This document shows positions 57,563 through 64,000 of a stretch of DNA of 64,000 nt, one piece after another. Within the stretch, counting starts at the first letter, position 1. Every line of letters begins with the position of its first letter. Origin of the DNA: Amyloporia xantha. Taxonomy: Eukaryota; Basidiomycota; Agaricomycetes; Polyporales; Adustoporiaceae. The translations under genes and the position numbers were made by a program. The stretch covers positions 1,860,001-1,924,000 of the forward strand of contig JAYKKR010000006.1 of the NCBI GenBank assembly GCA_036971615.1, read 5' to 3'. The notes under the pieces were generated by a model. That model had not been told where the DNA came from. It made no database searches and worked only from the letters and a program-made list of their open reading frames with translations.

Positions 57563-58228
57563 ATGCGTGCACTCGCACCTGAAGAGCGCAAGGCTGCTCG
57601 AGCAGCTAGAAACCACAAGTATTATCGCAAGAAAAAGTGAGTGTGAACTTATCTCTGACATGGGCGGTCTGCTCCATCTACTATCCACAGGTCCAGCGCA
57701 ACCGGCAGCTCGTCTGCAGTCCCAGCAGCTCCATCCAGTCTTACTGTGCAAGGTGACACCGGTGACATTGACGGGTAGGCAATGTGTATTTTCACTCACG
57801 CCTCATACTAATTTCATTGTAGCTCTCTGGAGGTGATCGTTATTTGCAACGGTATACCCACATGGCTTGCCGATGCTCTGAATGCCTGGGGTTACAACGA
57901 CAACATCGACCAATTAATGGTCGAATTCTGGCATGAGTTCCATCTTGTGCGGGATGCTGATGAGCTTCGTGCATGGATTTCTCACAAGTCTACTTGGATT
58001 GCTGCAGGCGACAAGATCTTAGATGATATTCAGGCGTGGGTAGCACGGCGGGCGTTCTGCGCGCTTAGGGAATCCGACATTGGCATCGTCTGGCGCCAGG
58101 TCACTGGAATTAGTTTCAAAATCAGCTGGCAGATTGTGGCTGTGGAAGTCCGCTTGGATGCCCTTGAGGCTGGCTGTCATATGTCTCCGGAGTCTCTTAC
58201 TGCGTGGCTTGCCAAAACGCGGTCTTAG
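57563..58228 (+). CDS. Small protein with basic N-terminus (187 residues), unknown
   Basis: Three exons (57563-57636, 57691-57774, 57823-58228) join in frame through introns of 54 and 48 nt. The start MRALAPEERKAARAARNHKY is followed by YRKKK, a basic helix like those of DNA-binding or nuclear proteins, then a Ser/Ala/Pro linker. The C-terminal part (about residues 53-187) is a helical, Trp-rich unit: GIPTWLADALNAWGYNDN, LMVEFWHEFHLVRDADELRA, ARRAFCALRESDIGIVWRQV. I do not recognise the fold. It follows TET/JBP on the same strand by about 275 bp and shows no lesion, so it may be co-regulated cargo of KDZ-C. Confidence 0.65.
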
Positions 58229-58383
58229 TTACCTGTTCATGTTCTTGTTGTAGACGTCATGTCCTCACTATCAGCTTCTTTCGTAGCACCCAGATGATGT
58301 GTATTGACTGCACTATGTAGTCTACATATCTGCCAGTAATGCCAAGGCCCTGCTGCGAGTGACGCCCAGTATCCTCTCGCCCC

Positions 58384-59205
58384 CTAGTCACTCTCATCCA
58401 AGAGGACAGCCACCCTACCAAGCCGCTGCTGCGTTGCAAGGTATGCGCTCGCGCTCGCCTCGTCATCAAACCTGCGGATCTTGCACGACGTGCCTGCCCC
58501 CAGCAGCTCGATAGCTGTCTGTCTGTTGAGCTGTTAGCGACTGTGATGCGGGAACGCAGAAGAACATACCGGTCGAAGTAAATGCCAGGCTTGATCCCTC
58601 GCACAACAACCCAGGCCGCCCTGCTACGGCGGGGCCCAGTCTCGCGTGAAATTGATGAAGAAGTAGTGGTGGTCCCTTCCAACACGGTCGAAGTGATAGT
58701 GCTGAGGACGTCTGACGTGGTAGGGCTGGGAGAGCGACAAGGTGGGCCAGTCGGACGTGTGCTCGAGCTTGGTACATATTGAGGCGGAGCGTCGGCTGAG
58801 ATAGGATTGGCAGTCAAAAACGTCGGGTGGTTAAGGGGTGTTGGTCCCACAGGAGGGGGACGTGGCACAGACCGCGGGGGATGAGCAGGGGGGAGGACAT
58901 GATGTTCAGGACTGTCCACGAATGCTCGGCGTGCTTGATGTACATCGCGAAAGGACTTGTATGCTGCACCCGACCATCCTTCAGTGAGAGCTTTCACCGT
59001 GCCCCTGGAGACATATGAAGAGCAAGGTATTCCGCCGAAATTGATACACTCACCAATTTAAAAAGAGGCCCGTCTCCCTGCCTTCCCAAACCACGTAGAT
59101 CTTGTTCTTCTCTCCAGGGAGACAAGTGCCGCGGGGAATGAGGCGAGGATTGTCAACATTGAGGCCGGCAAAGGCGTTGAGGAGGGGGTCGGTGTCGGTA
59201 CTCAT
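58384..59205 (-). CDS. Protein with two RNase H1 N-terminal (hybrid-binding) like domains
   Basis: Three exons give 241 residues: 59205-59054, 59004-58570 and 58522-58384, all joining in frame with introns of 49 and 47 nt. Domain 1 (about residues 35-80): KIYVVWEGRETGLFLNW, then WSGAAYKSFRDVHQARRAF. Domain 2 (about residues 175-225): AAWVVVRGIKPGIYFDR, then CKIRRFDDEASASAYL. Both match the RNase H1 N-terminal / viroplasmin pattern (Tyr-Val-Val, Gly-Arg or Gly-Ile, Pro/Thr-Gly-Ile/Leu-Tyr/Phe, Trp or Asp, then a Phe and a helix with Ala residues). That domain binds RNA-DNA hybrid or dsRNA in RNase H1. A Pro/Ser/Thr-rich linker joins them and no nuclease domain follows. It lies between KDZ-C passengers, divergent from family B copy 2 by 131 bp. 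Domain assignment is from pattern only. Confidence 0.7.
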
Positions 59206-59336
59206 GAAGGAGGTGTCAATGAGGCGGCGGAAAGTCAACACGAGAACACGTGATGATTCTCAGAGGCCACCGAGGGCACCTAGCACATGCCCGCCGTGGT
59301 CCTACTGCCTCTCACACGTTGTTCTCCCCTGCCTCA

Positions 59337-62121
59337 ATGGGGACTGCTCGTACCAACAATCGACCGCGGCGAACAAGGGCCAAGAAGGGTGGAAAAGCTG
59401 GCAACCAGGGCAAAATCCATGGCTCTCGTGAAACTTTCCTTCTCAGCCGACTGGCCGACTTTCAGACTGCGAAGGGGCAGGACAAGGCTGCTAGCGCAAA
59501 CTTCTGGACAACTACTTTTGCTGAATACTGGGCTCGATATCCATGACCGTTGCCTCTGGACGTAGAGCCGGACAATCCTAGCTACCAACCAGCCATTGAA
59601 ACCGATGCCAAGTTGATGGAGGAGCAGCTTGCAGAGAAGGGGGCATACGTGAGGGGCACGCAGGAGGTGAGTTTCTTGTCTTGCTTCCCCATGGTTCCAT
59701 TTACTGACTATCTATCAATAGACAATCAAAAACTACTTCCGGTATCGCTCGAACATACACACACGCCGCTCCGCAAATCCCTGGGAGCGCGTGCTGCATG
59801 CCCTCAGAAAAGGGCGGGAGCCTCCTCCAAAGGCAAAAGCACCATGGCAGTACTTCATGGGGAAGTACGCCAACGAAGTGAACGCCATTTACGATGAAAG
59901 GTGGCCTTCTGCGGGACTTAGCAAGCAGCAGGGTCTGAATTTTCGAGGCGCAATCGCGCGTGAGCTACTTGCAATGAAGTCCCCCGAGACGAGGTCCGAG
60001 ATCGAGCAAGCCGCTCGCAATGAGCATCAGAAAGAACTCGATGACTATCATGCTGGATTTCTGCCTGTGCCAAGTGGGAGTGAGGAGGATGAGGAGACGT
60101 AAGTTCCACTTCTAGCCTGTCACTGCGCTGTCTAACGCCTGTTAAAGTGCACACCAGAACCTCGTGCAGGTCGTCCAGCCGTTGCTGGATTTGATAGGGC
60201 AATATACGGGCACTTGTGTGACGTTGCTTGTGGGAGCTCCGCCGAGGGATGGAGAGGTCAATTTTTTTATCAAAGTGTGAGTCCTGCCTGTCTTTTTCGT
60301 CTGTTTATGTTCGAGATTAATGTCTATATTTCTCAGAGTCAATGCCGGCAAGTCAGTCGGCCAAGTCCCGCTTTCTTGGACTCAAGACGACTCGCAAATG
60401 TTTATCAATCATATCGTGCCATCTTTTTCGCGCTTCCTTCTCAAAACAGACTGTAAGACTTCTTTTGTTGCCCATTCTACTGTATTTATGCAACGGGCAT
60501 GCTTAGTGGCACCTGGTATGCAAGCTACCTCTTCTTCGCTTACGACTACGCCAACCGATGGAACCGTGCCATCATCCTCTGCCACGGTGGCTTTGGCGGG
60601 TCCTAGTACGGCTGGTCGGAAGGGCAAGGGCAGGGCAGTCGCTCCTTGCACTCGAAAACGGGCAGCTCGGGATTGCGACGACGACGACAGCTCCAGTGAG
60701 GAGGAGGGGGGCTTCAATAGTGACGACAATGATGACGACGGCGATGGCCTGGGTGATGGGGGCAATGAGGATGAGGAGGAGGAAGAGAAAGGGGAAGAGT
60801 CGGACATGCGTGTGACGCTGGGGCATGCGGAGGCACCAACGCCTGCGCGACGGCCACGTCATGTCCAGCCGGTGACAGCGGATGAATTGGACCTAGGGCC
60901 TACTCTGCGCGCCAAGCTCGCAGTGCTGGAAGAGTCCCAGAGGCAGGCCGAATTGCAGTCATTGGCTGGCTTACCCGAATTCGAGAGAAGCCGCCTCGAG
61001 AACATCGCTGCCAGTGCAGCACTCTTCAAGTCCCCTTTGAGCAGCCCTGGTGGCCTTCCTTCTTCTCGTGTCTCGCCTCCACCGCCCTTGCCTCCGCCGC
61101 CCTCGTCTAGTGGCAATCAGCCGAGTCTAGTTGTTGAAGCCGTGGTGCAACCTGCCATGGATGGTGTCGACGCTATGGATGGCCCGCAGGAAGACAACGT
61201 GCCCCCGCCGTCGGTGGATCTGGTGCCATTGGCTGTGGTGGATGGAGAAATTGCGAACATTCCACAGGCTCCTGAAGTCGTTGAACATACAAACATTCCA
61301 GCTCCCGCCGAGGACCTCGAACACCCAGATGTGCAACCCTTGCAAACTTCTGATCCGACAAGCGGTGATTCAATGGCGGGAGCCGTCAGCGCATCGTCTT
61401 CTCCACCGGACGGTTCTTCGTGTCACACCTCGCGCGGCTTGTCTCCCACCTTACTCCCAGACATCACTGTCAACTTGACGGGTTGGCCAGACTGGGTACA
61501 TGAGGCATTCACCTGGATGGTAGGCTGTGACCTAGGCGAATGTTTCAATAGAGCGGTGGGTTGGTGGACAGCCCTGGAACGCCTCTATGGATGGTGGACG
61601 TCAGTAAGTTGCGATTCTTTTGTTATGATGGGTAACACTCACCTTTGCAGAACCACGGTATTGACAGCAAGAGTCGGCCCCCACAGGTAACGCATTGGAC
61701 AAAGTTCGGCCAGCGTGCATTCGAGAAGATACCCCCAATCACTTGCGAACGAGGCTACGTGGAGATGTGGTGAACCTGGTGGCAGAACATACAGCCTGAC
61801 TGGCGAAAGACCGGCCCTGATGGTCATCCAATCACCGGTGGTACAGGCAGCTGGGCAGTGCTCAAGAAACCCGGCAAAAATGGCTTTCTCATTGTGCTTC
61901 TCTCCCTTGTCTGGTGGCAGTCGGTGCTCCCTGACGAGCACAAATTGGAATGGCAAGCTGCCATTGGTGACGTCGGCTGGGTTCTGTTTCAGCTTGCAGA
62001 GGATGAGGGTGCCTCCGCGTCGTCCGTGTCATCCGTGTCCCCTGCGTCGTCCGCGTCATCCAGTCGCTCGCTCAAGCACGCATCTTCAGCGCCGTCTGCA
62101 GGCCCATCCAAGAGAAGGTGA
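59337..62121 (+). pseudogene. Family B unknown nuclear-type protein, copy 2 (two in-frame TGA codons)
   Basis: The ATG at 59337 starts MGTARTNNRPRRTRAKKGGK, a basic leader. Conserved blocks with copy 1 are the FWTTTFAEYWARYP unit, NYFRYRSN, PWQYFMGKYANEVNAIYDER, and SEIEQAARNEHQKELDDYH. An acidic tract (about 60680-60810, mostly Asp/Glu) and a Pro/Ser-rich stretch follow. The 3' exon from 61651 has HWTKFGQRAFEKIPP, the Trp-rich TWWQNIQPDWRKTG and GKNGFLIVLLSLVWW, ending in Ser-rich SRSLKHASSAPSAGPSKRR at 62121. TGA codons interrupt at 59544-59546 (between WARYP and PLPLDV, where Trp is expected) and 61771-61773 (between VEMW and TWWQ). Function unknown; composition suggests a chromatin-associated protein. 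It is the last gene before the family T element at 62160. Confidence 0.6.
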
Positions 62122-62159
62122 TGTTTCAATTCTTGCTCAAGGGTCTGTTTGTGCTAAAT

Positions 62160-64000
62160 CATCAGGAAAAACACTTTTTCCCTGAGACACTCTGGGATAT
62201 ATGAGATTTGTCAGGTTGTCTCAGGTAGTCCCAGAGCATCCCAGGTCATCTTTGATTGCTCTGAGTTGCTCTGAGATATTCAGATAATTTCAGAGCATCA
62301 CAGGCTATCCTTCATGTCTTTGAGGTGCTTTAGAATTTGGAAGATTATATTCAAGTTGTGATTGGACAGTCTGACATGTATATAAATCAGTTTAAGTTTA
62401 TAATACTTGATAAATTGCTGATATTTCTTAGCTCTATCTTCCTGTATTGATTGAGTCACATTGATTAGATAGAAAACAATTAATGACTCTATTAGTTCCA
62501 TTTATGATATCTATGTTCACTTCTTTCTATGATATTCTACAGTATGCTCTTGTACTGGCACTGTGATTTATAGGCTACATTGAGGAAAATTCAATAATTA
62601 TCACATCATGATTTGATTGGACCTTATTGAGGTAGAGAGGTAGATGAGTGTCAGTGTTCTTGTATGCTTTAAAATAGAGTTGTCAATATTAGATTATTGA
62701 ATAGACAAATACTTATTCTCCAACTTGATTTAGAACTTTGCTTTGAGATGCTAGTGACATTATAAAATCATTCAAGTTTTCTCAGAGAAGTTCAGAGATA
62801 GCCTGGGTTGCTATTGTACAACACTCTGAGCCAATTAGTATATCAGTTATTCCAGCTCTCAATCAGGGTAAGTTATTCCTATATTTCTGAAGAGAATATT
62901 TTAATTCAGCAATAAAAATGACCTAAGAAGAGTGTAGGCCACAAATAGTAAGTGTGATGATAGCTATGCAAAAATGCTTGAGAATGAGACATTAAAGTAG
63001 AAGGCAGACAGATATTAGAGTGAAAATGCCAATCTGAGTGAAGAAGGTCATTATTACCTTAATTGGTATACAGGCTGTCGCGACAGCCTGTACTGTTTGG
63101 ATGTTTGGCCAATGTTTGGCTTTTATTTGGCCTATGTTTGACACGTCACAAAGCAACATGCGCGTTCTCTCCTTGTACCATCACCATCGTCTAAGTTAGC
63201 TCCTGCCTCTCCTCTGTGTACATCTCTAACTTGTGCCTATACTTTCTACATTCTGATATACTCTTATTGAGACTACAGCTGGCCCTTCTGTCTGTTCTCT
63301 GGTGTCTCTATGTGACTTCTTTTGTTCCTTTTGAATGCTGGTGAGTTCACTGTCTCCAACAGGCTTGGCTTATACTTGGTGGACAATGGTTTATCTGGAG
63401 GCTTGTGAGACATGATTTATGTGAGTCTGTAGATCACCTGCAAATTCTGTTCTCTCTGTCAGATAACCTCCACTGCTACAGTTGTAAAACTAGTCTCTAA
63501 TCTGTTCTACCATTGTTATCAAAGTGAGTGTATTGTCTTGCTGGGTATACTAATGACATGTCATCCTAGACTGTATTTAGACCTCCAGCACTGTCTGAGA
63601 ATTTAAGGTGAGTTCATGCCACATCACACATACTGTCATCTTCTCGTAAATTGGACAGTATCTAGACTTCTGCTCTTCATTCCAGATATGTACTAGGAGT
63701 CATGAATTTTGATGGTATGTTTTTACAGATGCAGAAATAATGTATTAACTGACAGAAGTCTTCATAGTTATTCTAATCTCCTTCAGTTTCATAGCAGGGG
63801 TGTCAGATTTTTAAGGTTATCTTTCTCATTAATTAACACAATATTTGGGTAGCGAAGTCCATCACTTAGCACATCAAGTTAATGATAGGATTATCATGAG
63901 ATTACTATGATAGTTATCATTACAGTTAACCTGTCAATAACTATATGTTTAACTACATGATCATCAAGTGTTAAACTGAGACATAATTCAGGAAAATAAA
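62160..64000. mobile_element. Family T element, left end (runs off the window)
   Basis: Starts CATCAGGAAAAACACTTTTT, followed by repeated CTCAGG, CTCTGAG and CCCAGAG words to about 62310, then AT-rich DNA. From 62860 onward come plus-strand donors (GTAAGT at about 62870; GTGAGT at about 63342, 63420, 63521, 63607), each followed within about 45-60 nt by AG. The 63521 intron has a CTAATGAC branch point. No coding frame joins the exons. It is opposite in end type to the copy at 1-1768. Confidence 0.6.

Larger units (their letters stand above)
45774..62159. mobile_element. KDZ element C carrying TET/JBP and hybrid-binding passengers
   Basis: The left terminus at 45774 (CACCAACTTATGTA then CCTGATGCACC) cuts into the decayed retroelement. 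The right end is not seen because a family T element begins at 62160. Gene order is transposase (minus, split), TET/JBP (plus), small basic protein (plus), tandem hybrid-binding protein (minus) and family B copy 2 (plus). Without the nested family T copy the visible part is about 10.4 kb. Confidence 0.65.

Noticed and set aside
53539..62175. TCAGGAAAAA termini at 53539 and 62160 as the inverted ends of an 8.6 kb KDZ element
   Set aside because: The subterminal repeats lie outside this interval and the transposase is only half contained. The termini belong to two separate family T copies flanking it.

Overview
This window looks like nuclear DNA of an Agaricomycete (mushroom-type basidiomycete). 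Genes are split by 45-60 nt GT-AG introns, often with CTAAT/CTAAC-like branch points. The gene set includes KDZ (Kyakuja-Dileera-Zisupton) transposases with CxC2 cysteine clusters, a hAT transposase, a chromodomain Ty3/gypsy element and a TET/JBP dioxygenase. I see no tRNA, rRNA or CRISPR and almost no unambiguous housekeeping gene. The window is a stack of transposons nested in one another.

Layout from left to right. 1-1768 is the end of a non-coding inverted-terminal element, here called family T. 2695-5691 is a hAT transposase. 6060-7420 is a casein-kinase-1-like kinase with one damaged splice junction. 8172-12487 is copy 1 of an unknown family (family A), broken by a nonsense codon and by a 2.16 kb near-perfect hairpin element. 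12853-13454 is a small unknown gene. 13600-25707 is KDZ element A: transposase and family A copy 2 on the minus strand, then an intact 416-residue gene and a large nuclear-looking protein (family B copy 1) on the plus strand. 25709-38594 is a second KDZ transposase (KDZ-B), interrupted by a young chromovirus (27025-33893) and by an AT-rich insert (about 34611-37350). A 214-residue gene is divergent to it at 38870. 39640-41849 is tandem-repeat DNA, and 41842-45773 is a decayed, end-truncated Ty3/gypsy element. From 45774 to about 62159 lies a third KDZ element (KDZ-C). Its transposase is split by a 5.96 kb family T element that itself holds a 3.8 kb minisatellite palindrome. KDZ-C also carries a TET/JBP dioxygenase, a protein with two RNase H1 hybrid-binding-like domains, a small basic protein and family B copy 2. 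62160-64000 is the start of another family T element.

How the genes work together. KDZ-A and KDZ-C share a plan: transposase on the minus strand at the left, passenger genes at the right, and family B last before the right end. TET/JBP genes riding on fungal KDZ elements are known; the combination here with a tandem hybrid-binding protein and family B looks like a chromatin or nucleic-acid handling cargo. The damage pattern fits heavy CpG methylation. The two LTRs of the young chromovirus differ only at two CpG/TpG sites, and six of seven in-frame nonsense codons found in decayed genes are TGA, several best explained by CGA to TGA.

Exon boundaries are read by eye. Protein family calls for KDZ, hAT, Ty3/gypsy, CK1, TET/JBP and the RNase H1 N-terminal-like domains rest on recognised motifs. 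Families A, B and the other unknown genes are named only for this report.
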